Source: Schistosoma haematobium
Taxonomy: Eukaryota > Platyhelminthes > Trematoda > Strigeidida > Schistosomatidae
DNA: 64,000 bases
Direction of reading: 5' to 3'
Assembly: GCF_000699445.3 (NCBI RefSeq)
Contig: NC_067198.1
Coordinates: 7,252,801-7,316,800 of the forward strand
Below, one piece after another: positions 1-10,416 of this stretch. The notes beneath the pieces are model-generated. The model saw nothing but the letters and a program-made list of their open reading frames with translations, searched no databases and was not told the DNA's origin. Both the position numbers and the translations under genes were made by a program. How positions within the stretch are numbered: position 1 is the first letter of the stretch; every line of letters starts with the position of its first letter.

Positions 1-38
1 TCAAAGCTTCCTTCAAAACAAAGAAAGAGGGCATTTCA

Positions 39-368
39 ATGAACATCATCCAATGCTATGCGTCTACCAACGATTACAATGAAGACGCTAAAGATCAACT
101 CTACAATAGGCTGCAGTCAATCATCGAGAAGTGCCCAACAAAGGACCTGACCATTCTGATGGGAGATTTCAATGCTAAGGTTGGAACGGACAACACTGGA
201 TATGAAGACATCATGGGACGACACGGACTGGGAGAAAGGAACGAAAATGGTGAGAGATTTGCAAATCTATGTGCCTTCAATAAGCTGGTCATAGGCGGCA
301 CCATATTCCCACATAAACGCATACACAAAACCACATGGACTTCACCGGATCACACCACGCAAAAATAA
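39..368 (+). pseudogene. LINE endonuclease fragment (EEP fold)
   Basis: A 109-residue frame encodes the middle of an exonuclease-endonuclease-phosphatase domain. It contains GDFNAKVG, the metal/active-site block of this fold, and the conserved NENGERF region. It ends at a stop at 366-368. Directly after the stop the same frame continues with IDHICI and then SDHHLL, the last catalytic block, so the stop is a point lesion and not the natural end. In a live element this domain would nick the target DNA for target-primed reverse transcription. Confidence 0.8.
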
Positions 369-407
369 ATTGACCATATTTGCATCAACAAAACGTTCAG
401 GAGGACA

Positions 408-1433
408 ATGGAGGATGTGAGAACCAAGAGAGGAGCTGATATAGCATCAGATCATCACTTGCTGGTCGCCAAGATGAAATTGAAACTCAAGAAGCACTGG
501 ACAACGGGGCGGACAATATCACAAAAGTTCAATACGGCCTTTCTTCGGGATACTGACAAACTCAACAAATTCACGATAGTCCTCAGCAACAAGTTCCAGG
601 CCTTTCATGATCTACTCATTGGAGAAGGGACTACTGTGGAGAGCAACTGGAAGGAGATAAAAGAGGCAATCACTTCAACATGTCATGAGGTCCTGGGTCA
701 CAAGAAGCACCACCACAAGGAATGGATCACTGTTGATACACTGGATAAGATTCAAGAAAGGAGGAACAAGAAGGCAGCAATCAATACCAGTCGAACAAGA
801 GCAGAAAAAGCCAAGACACAAGCTGAATACACAGAAGTAAACAAACAAGTGAAGAGGAGCATCAGAACCGACAAACGTAAATATGTGGAAGATTTAGCAA
901 CGACGGCGGAAAAGGCTGCAAGTGAAGGAAACATGAGACAACTGTATGACACGACAAAGAAACTCTCTGGAAATCGCCGCAAACCAGAACGACCAGTGAA
1001 AAGCAAGGAAGGCAAGGTAATCACCAACATTGAAGAGCAACAAAACAGGTGGGTAGAACACTTCAAAGAACTCTTGAATCGACCAGTTCCACTGAACCCA
1101 CCCAACATCGAAGCAGCACCCACGGACCTCCCAATCAATGTTGGCTCACCAACAATTGAAGAAATCAGCATGGCCATCAGACAAATCAAGAGTGGCAAAG
1201 CAGCAGGACCAGACAACATTCCAGCAGAGGCACTAAAAGCAGACGTAGTGGCAACTGCAAGGATACTCCACACTCTCTTCAATAAGATTTTGGATGAGGA
1301 CCAAGTACCAAAAGACTGGAAAGAAGGACTCCTGATCAAAATACCGAAGAAAGGCGATCTCAGCAAGTGTGATAACTACGGGGGCATCACTCTTCTCTCA
1401 ATACCGGGAAAAGTCTTCAACAGGGCTCCGTAG
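408..1433 (+). pseudogene. LINE endonuclease C-terminus and RT N-terminal region
   Basis: This 341-residue frame begins within the endonuclease tail (RGADIASDHHLL). It then passes through a lysine-rich linker (about residues 100-190) and enters the reverse transcriptase fingers: SGKAAGPDNIPAEALK at about residue 260 and [20 protein letters not shown] near the end. The usual NYRGI is NYGGI here, a change in a highly conserved position. The frame is lost just after GKVFNR, where about ten residues present in relatives appear deleted, and coding resumes in another frame before 1514. Confidence 0.85.
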
Positions 1434-1513
1434 ACGCTCAGCTTCGAGACCAACAGGCAGGATTCCGTAGGGATAGATCGTGTACAGACCAAATCGCAAC
1501 TCTACGAATCATT

Positions 1514-2647
1514 GTGGAACAATCAATTGAATGGAATTCATCACTCTACATCAACTTCATTGACTACGAAAAGGCATTTGATAGCGTGGACAGAACAACA
1601 CTATGGGAACTTCTTCGACACTACGGCGTGCCTCAGAAGATAGTCAATATCATACAGAGTTCATATGATGGATTACACTGCGAAATCGTGCATGGAGGAC
1701 AGTTGACAAAGTCGTTCGAAGTGAAGACCGGTGTTAGGCAAGGTTGCTCACTCTCACCCTTTCTCTTTCTCGTGGTGATCAACTGGATCATGAAGACGTC
1801 AACATCTGAAGGGAAACACGGGATACAATGGACATCTAGGATGCAGTTAGACGATCTAGACTTCGCAGATGATCTGGCTTTTCTATCCCAAACGCAACAA
1901 CAGATGCAGGAGAAGACGAACAGTGTGGCAGCAGCCTCAGCAGCAGTAGGTCTCAATATACACAAATGGAAAAGCAGGATTCTCCGATACAACACTGCAT
2001 GCACCAATCCAATCACAATTGACGGAGAAGATTTGGAAGATGTAAAAACCTTTACATATCTGGGCAGCATCATTGATGAACAAGGTGGATCTGATGCAAA
2101 TGTGAAGGCGCGGATCGGCAAAGCAAGAGCAGCATATTTACAACTGAAGAACATTTGGAACTCAAAACAACTGTCAAACAACACCAAGGTCAGGATTTTC
2201 AATACAAATGTCAAGACAGTTCTACTGTATGGGGCAGAAACCTGGAGAACTACGAAAGCCATCATCCAGAAAATACAGGTGTTTATTAACAGTTGTCTAC
2301 TTAAAATACTTCAGGTCCGTTGGCCGGACACTATTAGCAACAGCGTACTGTGGGAGAGAACAAACCAGATCCCAGCGGAGGAAGAAATCAGGAAGAAGCG
2401 CTGGAAGTGGATAGAACACACATTGAAAAAAGCACCCAACTGCGGCACAAGACAAGCCCTCACATGGAATCCTCAAGGCCAACGGAAAAGAGGAAGACCA
2501 AAGAACACATTACGCCGGGAAATGGAAATAGACATGAGAAAAATGAGCAAGAGTTGGATGGAACTAGAAAAGAAGGCCCAGGACAGAGTGGGTTGCAGAA
2601 TGCTGGTCGGCGGCCTATGCTCCATTGGGAGTAACAGGCGTAAGTAA
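1514..2647 (+). pseudogene. LINE reverse transcriptase palm and C-terminal domain
   Basis: This 377-residue frame holds the RT palm: the first catalytic aspartate block [14 protein letters not shown] at about residues 15-28, [13 protein letters not shown], and the catalytic FADD at [10 protein letters not shown] (about 1850-1885). A thumb-like [12 protein letters not shown] block and the long C-terminal domain ([12 protein letters not shown], then [13 protein letters not shown]) follow. The catalytic residues are present, but upstream frame breaks make the copy inactive. Overlapping frames on both strands here are shadows. Confidence 0.85.
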
Positions 2648-2650
2648 GTA

Positions 2651-2836
2651 ACCTTTGGCATTCTTCAAACATAACCCTACACCACCCACTATCATGAGTC
2701 GAAGTAGGTAGTGATTGTGCATGTGTTTTAATCACCTCAGTTGATGAAAATTCACTACCTCACCAGTCGATTTTAAATGCCTTACTTAAACATGAAGTTT
2801 CGCAATACTCTCACACGGCCACGCGTATACAGCCTC
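2651..2836. other. Anonymous spacer between two LINE copies
   Basis: About 190 bases between the (TAAG)n tail of the first LINE and the start of sequence shared with the SR2-type 5' region. I see no coding potential or repeat here. Confidence 0.5.
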
Positions 2837-3210
2837 TGCCAGGGATTTCCTACTCATTGCCTTCTCGTGGCGGGGGTGTTGTTTACGAAAATGAGAGAAC
2901 GAAAAGCGAATGTCCGGCGCTTTAACCGGATTTCAAACCAATGGTGCACATGGGCTCCAGTATCCTGCGGGAACAAATGGCGTATGAACCAATCGTTGGT
3001 CACCGGCTACCATGGGACTGCATCTCCTTACGATGCTCCACTGCCTTGTGGGTTAGACCTTTAGGTCAAAGGCTCGAGGAGTGGCCCCCTAAGATAACCA
3101 CCTGCTTCGGTTTGGGCACCCGGGCAGTATCACAGCCCACACACAAATTGATGAACTCTTTATGCCTATGGAAATTACCTTTCTCGCTTTGAAAAACAAA
3201 CAATTGATCC

Positions 3211-3270
3211 AGATTATTATCATTACAATTATTGTCATTATTAACACTATTATTATTATTACTATTATTG

Positions 3271-3319
<49 letters not shown>

Positions 3320-3320
3320 C
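3211..3320 (+). repeat. (ATT)n microsatellite in the RTE 5' region
   Basis: An imperfect ATT/ATC-rich stretch passes into about 18 perfect ATT units. The same tract appears in reverse complement at 6920-7022 inside the inverted 5' fragment, so it is part of the element's 5' region and not an unrelated local expansion. The two copies differ in repeat number. Confidence 0.9.
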
Positions 3321-3420
3321 CACATTATTCACCCTCTTTTATACTTATACAGCGGCTCGTCTTTGGTGGAAATCCGACTGTATCTAAACGTTCTCGAGTC
3401 ACTGTCCGGTTGAAAATTGT

Positions 3421-4767
3421 ATGTTACCATCGAATACGAGGACTGAAGCAGTTTTTCTGAAACCACGTGCGCCATTCAAACTGGCTGCCTTCAACGTTCG
3501 CACACTTATGCAGGTCGGACAACAAATAGGGCTGACTATGTCTTTAGAAAGTCTTAATATCGATGATTGCTGTCTGTCCGAGACCCGTATTCAAGACTCT
3601 GGCGAAGTACTACAAATTCGCTCTTCATCGGTCGCTTCGAAAAGCTTGTATTACGTGCGTTTATCCGGAGACCCTGTGGCATCTTCGTCTGGTCTTGCTG
3701 GCGTTGGTGTCGCACTAAGCGCTAGAGCTGAGGCAGCACTAGTCGATTGGATCCCCATTAACAGTCGGTTATGTGCTGTTAGAATAGAAAGTTCCATCAA
3801 AGTGAGAAGAAATCGGCGTGAGAAACGATGTCTTCTCGTCATCTCCGCCTATGCTCCGACAGATTGCAGCCCGGATGCAATCAACGACGAGTTTTACCAC
3901 CAGTTATCAGTTCTTCTCCAGAAAGTGCGTTCGACAGATATTGTAGTACTAGCCGGAGACTTGAATGCTCAGGTCGGGCGTCTAGGCACAGAAGAGAGTC
4001 GTTTAGGTGGCCGATGGGGACTCGTTGGTCGCAGGACAGATAACGGGGACCGTCTACTGCAACTGTGCACAGACCACAACCTGTTTCTGACTAGCACTAA
4101 CTTTCGGCACAGTCATCGCCGATGTGCCACCTGGCATCCTCCTTCTGCATCTCAAGCCTGGACTCAGATTGATCACATCGCGATCAGCTACCGCTGGCGT
4201 GGTTGTGTACAAGACTGCCGCTCCTTTTGGAGTACCTATCTGGACTCTGACCATGCCTTGGTCTGCGCCAATCTTACCTTACTTTTCAGTGGCCAACGAA
4301 GTGACCACCACCAAAAGATTGATGTTAGCAAGCTGGTTGCAACTTCTGTTGCAAGTAAGTATCGAACCGAGCTAGCCTCTAGGCTAGCTACCACTCCACG
4401 GAAAAGTATAGATGAGCATTGGTTGCAATTGCATGACGCCATGAAAATGGCGGGAACAGTCAGTTGTGGGTTTGCGAAACGTCCCGCTTATAAGCACTGG
4501 GTTTCTCCTGGTTCCTTACAACTCAGTGAAGCCCGTCCGTCTACTCCGGGTGACCGTGAGTTTGACCATAAACGAAGGATATTACGTAAGGAAATTGGGC
4601 AAAGCTTGCGTAAGGACCGAGAAGCCTGGTGGTCGACGATGATGGGATGCCAATCACTAACATCCATCGACGTCTTGGACGATAGGCAGAATTTTTCGAA
4701 GGGCAGTTCAACTGGCCTGCTGCTCCGGCAACATCGGTCAGACTGTCCTGCCCTCCATGGTCGATGA
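3421..4767 (+). pseudogene. RTE endonuclease domain (EEP fold)
   Basis: A 448-residue frame carries a near-complete LINE endonuclease: FKLAAFNVRTL (about residues 20-30), CLSETRIQD, LVISAYAPTD, LAGDLNAQVGRLG and, late in the domain, TQIDHIAISYRW and LDSDHALVCANL. These are the expected catalytic blocks in order. From about residue 400 the frame shifts: the following bases still encode the RT-linker sequence in another frame, showing a frameshift near 4640. The upstream methionine at 3421 directly follows the ATT tract. Confidence 0.85.
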
Positions 4768-5393
4768 CGACTGATCCACCAAATGAGGAGGAAGTCCGCA
4801 AGGAACTCCAACTCTTGAAGCGTTACAAATCACCTGGCCCAGATGACTTACCTCCGGCTCTTTTTAAAGATGGTGGTGACTTTTTGACTAAGGAATTGAC
4901 GACGTTGTTTACAAAGGTTTGGGAACTAGAGAGTGTACCAACGTCATGGAATGAGTCGATAGTTGTCCCTATCTTTAAAAAGGGTTCTCGTTGTTCCTAT
5001 AACTACTATCGAGGGATAAGTCTACTTCCGATTGCGTCCAAGCTATTGGCTTCTGTTATACTTTGTAGATTGTTCAAAACCCGAGAAAGATTGACTCACG
5101 AGGAGCAGTCTGGTTTTCGTTCTGTTCGAGGATGTATTGATCATATCTTCACCCTCCGCCAAATGTTAGAACATCGCCATACTTATCAAAGGCCAACAAT
5201 CGTAGTGTTTCTTGACATCAGGGCTGCCTTCGATTCGTTGGACAGGACTGTTATCTGGGATTGTATATTGAAGAAGGGTGTGTCTGAGAAGTTTATTAAC
5301 ATCCTAAAAGCCCTATATAAAAACACCTCAGGCAGAGTGAGGGCATACAACCACCTCTCTCCATTGTTCCATTCGAGTAGTGGGGTTAGGTAG
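4764..5393 (+). pseudogene. RTE reverse transcriptase, fingers and palm part 1
   Basis: The frame carries KSPGPDDLPPALFKDGG, PIFKKGSRCSYNYYRGISLLPIASK, EQSGFRSVRGCIDHIFTLRQ and the catalytic FLDIRAAFDSLDR block. It ends at a TAG at about 5391 that replaces glutamine in the conserved VRQGCP motif; the reading frame continues beyond it with GCPISPFLFNFAID. This is a clean point inactivation in the palm. Confidence 0.85.
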
Positions 5394-6355
5394 GGTTGCC
5401 CAATCTCACCATTCCTCTTCAACTTTGCCATCGATGACATTCTGGAAACAGCTCTGATGAATGTAAGTAGTGGTGGTGTGGATCTGTTGCCTGGAGAAAG
5501 ACTTCTCGACCTTGAGTATGCGGACGATATTGTCTTACTGTGCGATAATGCCCAAACCATGCAATCCGCACTTAATCAGTTGGCAATCAGTGTCCGTAGG
5601 TATGGTATGTGCTTTGCACCTCCGAAGTGCAAAGTACTTCTACAAGACTGACAGGATTCTAATCCTGTTTTCGCCCTGGATGGTGAGCAGATAGAAGTAG
5701 TCGAGAAGTTCGTGTATCTGGGTAGCTGCATAAGTGCTGGTGGTGGCGTGAGTGATGAGATCAATGCACGTATAGTGAAAGCTAGAGCGGCTTGTGCCAA
5801 TCTGGGCCATCTTTGGCTCCTTCGTGATGTAAGTCTGACTGTAAGAGTTCAGATGTACAACGCGTCGGTGAGAGCAGTTTTACTCCATGCTTGTGACACC
5901 TGGCCTCTCCGAGTTGAGGATGTTAGAAGACTGTGTTTGATCATCGTTGTCTCCGAAGAATTGCCGGCATCCAGTGTCAACACCATGTTAGTAATGCAGA
6001 GGTTCGGCATCGTGTGTTCGGGCACAGAGATGATAATTCAATTGGTGTCACCATCTTGAAACACCGACTTCAGTGGCTTGGACATGTTCTCCGAATGTCG
6101 TCCCAGAGAATTCCACGTCGTGCATTATTTGCCGACTCTGGGACTGGTTGGAAAAATCGGAGAGGTGGTCGGTGCATGGCATGGTGTCGTGGTATGAAAG
6201 AAAGCTGCAAAGGGCTGGCTTGTGTTGGTCCTTCACGACTCCCTGGTTGGGGTCTGAGAGATTGTGCTACACAGTGGCTAGAGACGTTATCAGATATGGC
6301 TCAGAATAGAAGCCAGTGGCGATCCTGCTGTAACCTTCTTTTACTTTCTTCATAA
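5394..6355 (+). pseudogene. RTE reverse transcriptase, palm part 2 and C-terminus
   Basis: The palm continues with SPFLFNFAIDD and the catalytic YADD (LEYADDIVLL, about 5512-5535). It then passes through a stop at about 5649 and at least one frameshift (about 5930) into the C-terminal domain: YLGSCISAGGGVSDEINARIVKAR, then HRCLRRIAGIQ and QWLGHVLRMS. The C-terminal part matches the minus-strand element at 10.4-11.0 kb, confirming that the two are related subfamilies. Confidence 0.8.
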
Positions 6356-6574
6356 AAAGTGGTTGTGTCTCCTTTACCTGAAAGATTTCTTCTGATTGTA
6401 CCTTTTCGTTCCGTCGTTACTACCACACTACCTTACTCCAATCTCTTCGTCATTATTCTCTTTTTCTTTTGCGCTCCTTAGTTTTTTTTTTCTACTTCTC
6501 TTCGAATTCTCATTGTTTTGTGTGGCGCATATATATTGGCGCTCTCTTGTACCAATATTCATGTGTTCAAATAA

Positions 6575-6919
6575 ATAAACGCACGTAATACAAGCTTTTC
6601 GAAGCGACCGATGAAGAGCGAATTTGTAGTACTTTGCCAGAGTCTTGAATACGGGTCTCGGACAGACAGCAATCATCGATATTAAGACTTTCTAAAGACA
6701 TAGTCAGCCCTATTTGTTGTCCGACCTGCATAAGTGTGCGAACGTTGAAGGCAGCCAGTTTGAATGGCGCACGTGGTTTCAGAAAAACTGCTTCAGTCCT
6801 CGTATTCGATGGTAACATACAATTTTCAACCGGACAGTGACTCGAGAACGTTTAGATACAGTCGGATTTCCACCAAAGACGAGCCGCTGTATAAGTATAA
6901 AAGAGGGTGAATAATGTGG

Positions 6920-6962
<43 letters not shown>

Positions 6963-7193
6963 CAATAATAGTAATAATAATAATAGTATTAATAATGACA
7001 ATAATTGTAATGATAATTATTTGAATCGATTGATTGTTTTTCGGAGCGAGAAAAGTAGTTGCTATAGAGTTCATCGTTTGTGTGTGGGCTGTGATACTGC
7101 CCGGGTGCCCAAACCGAAGCAGGTGGTTTTCTCAGGGGGTCCCTCCCCGAGCCTTTGACCTAAAGGTCTAACCCACAAGGCAGTGGAGCATCG
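6575..7193 (-). mobile_element. Inverted 5'-end fragment of the SR2-type RTE
   Basis: The reverse complement of this segment matches 3031-3664 of the neighbouring element: end of the 5' region, ATT tract, and the first about 80 codons of the endonuclease frame (MLPSNTRTEAV through KSLYYVRL). Homology stops at about 6575 inside a shared ATAAA at the end of the downstream (AAAT)n tail. LINE fragments normally keep the 3' end; this one keeps only the 5' end and faces the intact copy. Confidence 0.9.
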
Positions 7194-7560
7194 TTATTCA
7201 AGGAGTATAGTCCAGTGAAATAAATTTGGAAAGAAAATAATGGACATGAAGAATTCAGAAGATTAGAATTAGGAGAATACAAAGAGTAGATGCGCCATTG
7301 CAAACGATTTTGAGCTATGTCATTCAACGTCTCTAACCATCGGTGGCTATCATCTCGTGGTCCCCAACCAGGTAGTCTACACCTACCAACATGACTCAGT
7401 CTACTTGTCAGTGACTTCATGGACTTGTGCCATGTTTTGGTTTGGCCGCCTCTAGCTTTCTTCCAACCTACTCCTATACCACTGAACATAGCACGTCGAG
7501 GTAGTCGGTGGTTGGGCATACGTAACACGTGTCCCAGCCATCTCAACTGATGATGTTTCA
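7194..7560 (-). mobile_element. 3' fragment of an SR2-type RTE (second subfamily)
   Basis: On the minus strand the sequence reads the RT C-terminus (RWLGHVLRMPNHRLPRRAM, TWHKSMKSLTSRLSHVGR, DDSHRWLETLNDIAQNRLQW) and some 3' UTR. It is almost identical to 10348-10720 of the nested element. It joins the inverted 5' fragment at 7193/7194 with no recognisable end sequence. Confidence 0.85.
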
Positions 7561-7667
7561 AGTCACGCGGACCCCAACCAAGTAGTCTGCATCTACCAAC
7601 ATGGCTCAGACTGGAAGTTAGTGACTTCAAGCACTGATGCCACATTTTGGTTTGGCCGCCCCCGCGA
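7561..7667 (-). mobile_element. Second small RTE C-terminal scrap
   Basis: About 105 bases on the minus strand repeat the block GGGQTKMWHQCLKSLTSSLS followed by HVGRCRLLGWGPRD. This is a diverged version of the same C-terminal region that lies immediately next to it. It is fused in frame to the neighbouring fragment, which suggests unequal recombination or two overlapping insertions. Confidence 0.65.
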
Positions 7668-8602
7668 TTGACGAAGTGGTGTATTATTTGAGGTATGTTG
7701 AGGACACCTTCATCGTCTGTAATAATCCACAACATGCAACAAATCTGTGGAAACTTTTCAATGAAGCCCATAAAAATATCTAGTTTACTATGGAACATAA
7801 AAATGAAAACAAGTTCCATTTTCTCGATATCGCAATAAAACGAAGGAAGGATGGCACAGTTCAACGTCCGGTTTACAGGAAAGACACATGGAATGAGATT
7901 TATCTCTATTTCAATAGCTTTCGTCCAATCACTTACAAAAAGGCACTTGTTAAAACACTATTACACAGAACAAAAAGTATATGTTCTGCCGATACGCTAG
8001 AATAGGAAAGAATAAATGTTAATAAGTGTTTAAGAAACAACGGATACCCCTGAAATTCATTGAGAAATATACAAAACATGAAGATAAAAGACCTAAAGAA
8101 ACTACAGTAAACAAAAAAACCTATTTTTATTCAACTTCAATTCAAAGGTGATGATGTGACAGGGTCAATCAGTGTGAGGCTAAAAACTGCATCGAAAAGA
8201 ACTTATCCGGCAGCTAAACTGATTGTCCTATCCAAAACAACATGTTCTTTGACACAAAGGTCGATAGGTATTCCTTTCATATTACCACCAACTATGTATA
8301 CAAAATCACATGTATCTTCCAAAGCAGTTACATTGGTACAACAGGAAGGAGAGTCTACGTCCGATTCAAAGAACATATTCTGAAAAATCCGAGGTCAAAT
8401 GAATTAGAAGCATTCAACAGTGCAATCTCAAGACATCTTGAAACATGACATCAGGTCGATACACTGAAGCCCTTCAAGGTGATTAATAAACAATCAAACT
8501 CCAATCTTCCAAAATCTGCTGAAGCGATATCGATCAAACGTCTAAAACCAGATCTATTTATCCAAAAAGAAGAAGTAAAAAATCTTTCTTTGCCCTGGTA
8601 AC
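7668..8602 (+). mobile_element. Penelope-like element, RT C-terminal part plus GIY-YIG endonuclease, decayed
   Basis: The plus strand reads the second half of a Penelope-like reverse transcriptase. RYVEDTFIVC (7695-7725) is the catalytic YVDD region with the first aspartate changed to glutamate. HKNI, then FHFLDIAIKRRKDGT and RPVYRKDTWN (about 7785-7895), and SICSADTLE follow. After a decayed linker comes a GIY-YIG type domain: YVYKITC, SSYIGTTGRRVYVRFKEHIL (about 8295-8375). The terminal segment KPDLFIQKEEVKNLSLPW ends at about 8602. At least two stops and one frameshift (near 8242) are present. Penelope-like elements are known in schistosomes; the order RT then GIY-YIG is diagnostic. Confidence 0.85.
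8242..8448 (+). pseudogene. GIY-YIG endonuclease domain of the Penelope-like element
   Basis: A 68-residue frame contains the GIY-YIG hallmark in the Penelope variant (YVYKITC followed by SSYIGTTGRR, then a conserved arginine and the FKEHI helix). The preceding linker is in a different frame (8156-8383, PAAKLIV), so a frameshift separates linker and nuclease. Continued homology to about 8602 lies beyond this frame's stop. Confidence 0.75.
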
Positions 8603-8785
8603 GTTACATCCTTTTATTGAGTCATTCATTATTTCAACTCTTTCTGAAATTTCATTATATCATTGTCGTTTTTCCTCAATTCATATCTTTCTTTATTATC
8701 ACATAATTCTGCATCACATTTCAATCACGGTTCAAGAGATATCAAGAAATTTTCCAAAATGATTTTACACATCATGGTAACACTT
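8603..8785. other. AT-rich spacer after the Penelope-like element
   Basis: Roughly 180 bases of AT-rich sequence, possibly the element's 3' UTR. No coding signal seen. Confidence 0.4.
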
Positions 8786-8787
8786 CG

Positions 8788-9110
8788 AAGGTGAGAAATC
8801 TACTTCAGAAACTTGGAGTAACTGAACATAAAAAATATTCAAATCTTATCTTGCCAAAAAAGCCCAACATTTTTCTTTTGATCCTAATGTACAAAAATTA
8901 ACAGAGATTTTCACTACTCAGACTTCTTTATTTAACTTGCGATATAATTTTCTTAGAATTGATAAAAGACCTGAAGAAGAATTTGTTTCATATGCTACAT
9001 TTGTTAGGAACCAATGCAAAACTTTTAAATTGAGCTTATTTCCAGAGGAACAATTCAGGTGTCTAACTTTGTATGCAACTACACCTGTAGCTCTTCTAGG
9101 GTTGCTGTAA
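8788..9110 (+). mobile_element. Gypsy-type gag fragment
   Basis: The plus strand reads, with one frameshift near 8865, LLQKLGVTEHKKYSNLILPK, then FSFDPNVQKLTEIF, LFNLRYNFLRIDKRPEEEF and FPEEQFRCLTL. This pattern matches the gag capsid region of Gypsy/Mag-like LTR elements (pattern: LLRKLG..EH..Y.N.ILPK...FSF..TV..L..IFG). No LTR, pol or other Gypsy part adjoins; it is a short relic fused to the RTE copy downstream. Assignment is from family memory. Confidence 0.6.
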
Positions 9111-9111
9111 T

Positions 9112-10197
9112 TCCCGGGAGGATTAATCAAATGGCTACGGAAATCAGGAGATACAACTCAACGGTGCTCGGAATCAGCGAAACCCATTGGACCCAAACTG
9201 AACAGAAAAAATTGGATTCAGGAGAGATGCTGTTGTACTCTGGTCATGAAGAAGTAAGTACTTCGCACACGCAGTGAGTTGAACTAATGCTGTCCAAAGA
9301 AGCACGAAAAACGCTTAAAAGGTGGGAGTTTGATGGATCCGGGATCATCAAAGCATTTTTCAAAATAAAGAAGAAGGGAATCACAATCAATACTATCTAG
9401 TGTTATCCACCCACCAATGATAACAATGAAGACGATCAGTCTTATGAGAGGCTGTAATCGATCATAGCGAAGTGCTCAATGAAGGACGTGAACATCCTGA
9501 TGGGAGACCTAAACGCAAAAGTTGGGATGGACAACACCGGATATGAAGATATCATGGGACGACATGGACTGCGATAAAGGAACGAGAATGGTGACATATT
9601 TGCAAATTTATGTGCATCCAACAAAGAGGTTATAGGCGGCACAACATTTCCCCACAAACGCAAAGCTACATGGCTCTCAGCGGATCACACTACAGAGAAT
9701 CAGGTCGATCATCTTTGCATCAATAAAAGTTTCAGAAGGTCAATGGGAAACGTGATAACCAGGAGAGGAGCTGACATAGCTTTAGATCACCACCTGATCG
9801 TGACTGCTACAATAAAACTGAAGCAAAAGAAGCAATGGACAGCTGGGGAAACAGCATTACAAGGGTTCAGTACAGTCTTTCTTCGATATACTGACAAACT
9901 CAACGAATTCAGGATAACTCTCAACAACAGCTGCCAAGCCTTACAGGATCTACTGGAAGAAACTACTATGGAGAAGTACTGGGGAAAAAACAAGGAATAA
10001 CTAACTTCGACGTGTCAGGAGGTGCTGGACCGCAAAATGCATCATCATAAGGAATGAATCTCTATTGAACCCTTGAACAGGATTCAAGAAAGGAAGAACA
10101 AGAAGACAGCAAATAACAACAGCCAAACAAGAACAGAAAGAGTCAAGGCACAGACCGAATACACAAAAGTAAACAAGCAAGAGAAGAAGGGCATCAG
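9112..10197 (+). mobile_element. RTE-like LINE (same family as 1-2650), left part before nested insertion
   Basis: The plus strand encodes the endonuclease N-terminus (EIRRYNSTVLGISETHWTQ), the GDLNAKVG block, IGGTTFPHKR, VDHLCINKSF, LDHHLIV and the lysine-rich linker. Numerous stops and frameshifts interrupt it (for example at about 9400, 9575 and 9998). It breaks at 10197 within a sequence corresponding to about 861 of the first copy and resumes at 13902. Confidence 0.85.
10183..10197 (+). repeat. Left target-site duplication of the nested RTE
   Basis: Fifteen bases (GAAGAAGGGCATCAG) recur at 13902-13916 with one C/T difference. In the uninterrupted relative at about 853-867 the same site occurs once (GAAGAGGAGCATCAG). 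This marks the insertion point of the element at 10198-13901. Confidence 0.85.
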
Positions 10198-10416
10198 TCA
10201 GTAACAACACAGAACCTCGTACGTACGTACATCAGTTCGAGTTGCCGCACCACATTAGCACACAGATGCAGTGGTCGATTCAAATCCCATAGTCGTAGAG
10301 GTAGTACAAGTATGAGCAACAATCGGAAACATTAGGGTTTGAAGGTGTTATTCAAGGAGTATAGTCCAGTGAAATAAATTTGGGAAGAGAAAACAAGACA
10401 TGAAGAATTCACAAGA

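Larger units (their letters stand above)
1..2650 (+). mobile_element. RTE-like non-LTR retrotransposon, 5'-truncated, inactivated
   Basis: The coding strand reads an apurinic endonuclease C-terminal half (the GDFNAKVG block near 160-185 and the SDHHLL block near 450) followed by a reverse transcriptase. The frame is broken three times: a stop at 366-368 just before the IDHICI block, a frameshift plus a small deletion between about 1425 and 1500 (after GKVFNR), and frame loss near the 3' end. The window starts inside the element, so its 5' end is not visible. The 3' end finishes with a short (TAAG)n-like tail at about 2638-2650, as RTE-type LINEs often do. A second copy of the same family lies at 9.1-14.66 kb. 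Family placement (RTE-like rather than another EN-bearing clade) is by motif memory only. Confidence 0.85.
2840..6585 (+). mobile_element. SR2-type RTE retrotransposon, near full length but inactivated
   Basis: The element reads 5' to 3' on the plus strand. It has a 5' region (about 2840-3205, with a diagnostic segment also found at 15.09-15.36 kb), an (ATT)n-rich stretch (3211-3320), an endonuclease frame from 3421, a reverse transcriptase, a 3' UTR from about 6355 and an (AAAT)n tail at about 6568-6580. A stop replaces the Q of the RQG block at about 5392, and at least three frameshifts are present. The endonuclease region is almost continuous over 448 codons. The tail abuts an inverted copy of the element's own 5' end. 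Naming as SR2-like is from memory of schistosome RTE elements. Confidence 0.85.

Noticed and set aside
752..1366. A 204-codon minus-strand frame, and 1633-2265 (210 codons)
   Set aside because: Both are antisense to a well-supported LINE reverse transcriptase and have no family resemblance.
3066..3413. Asparagine- and isoleucine-rich frames over the ATT tract (also 6826-7158)
   Set aside because: They are translations of an (ATT)n microsatellite in different frames, with no conserved protein outside the repeat.
10198..10340. CRISPR or other array-like system in the short ACGT repeats
   Set aside because: Only three or four ACGT units; the region is the 3' UTR of the nested LINE in a eukaryotic genome.
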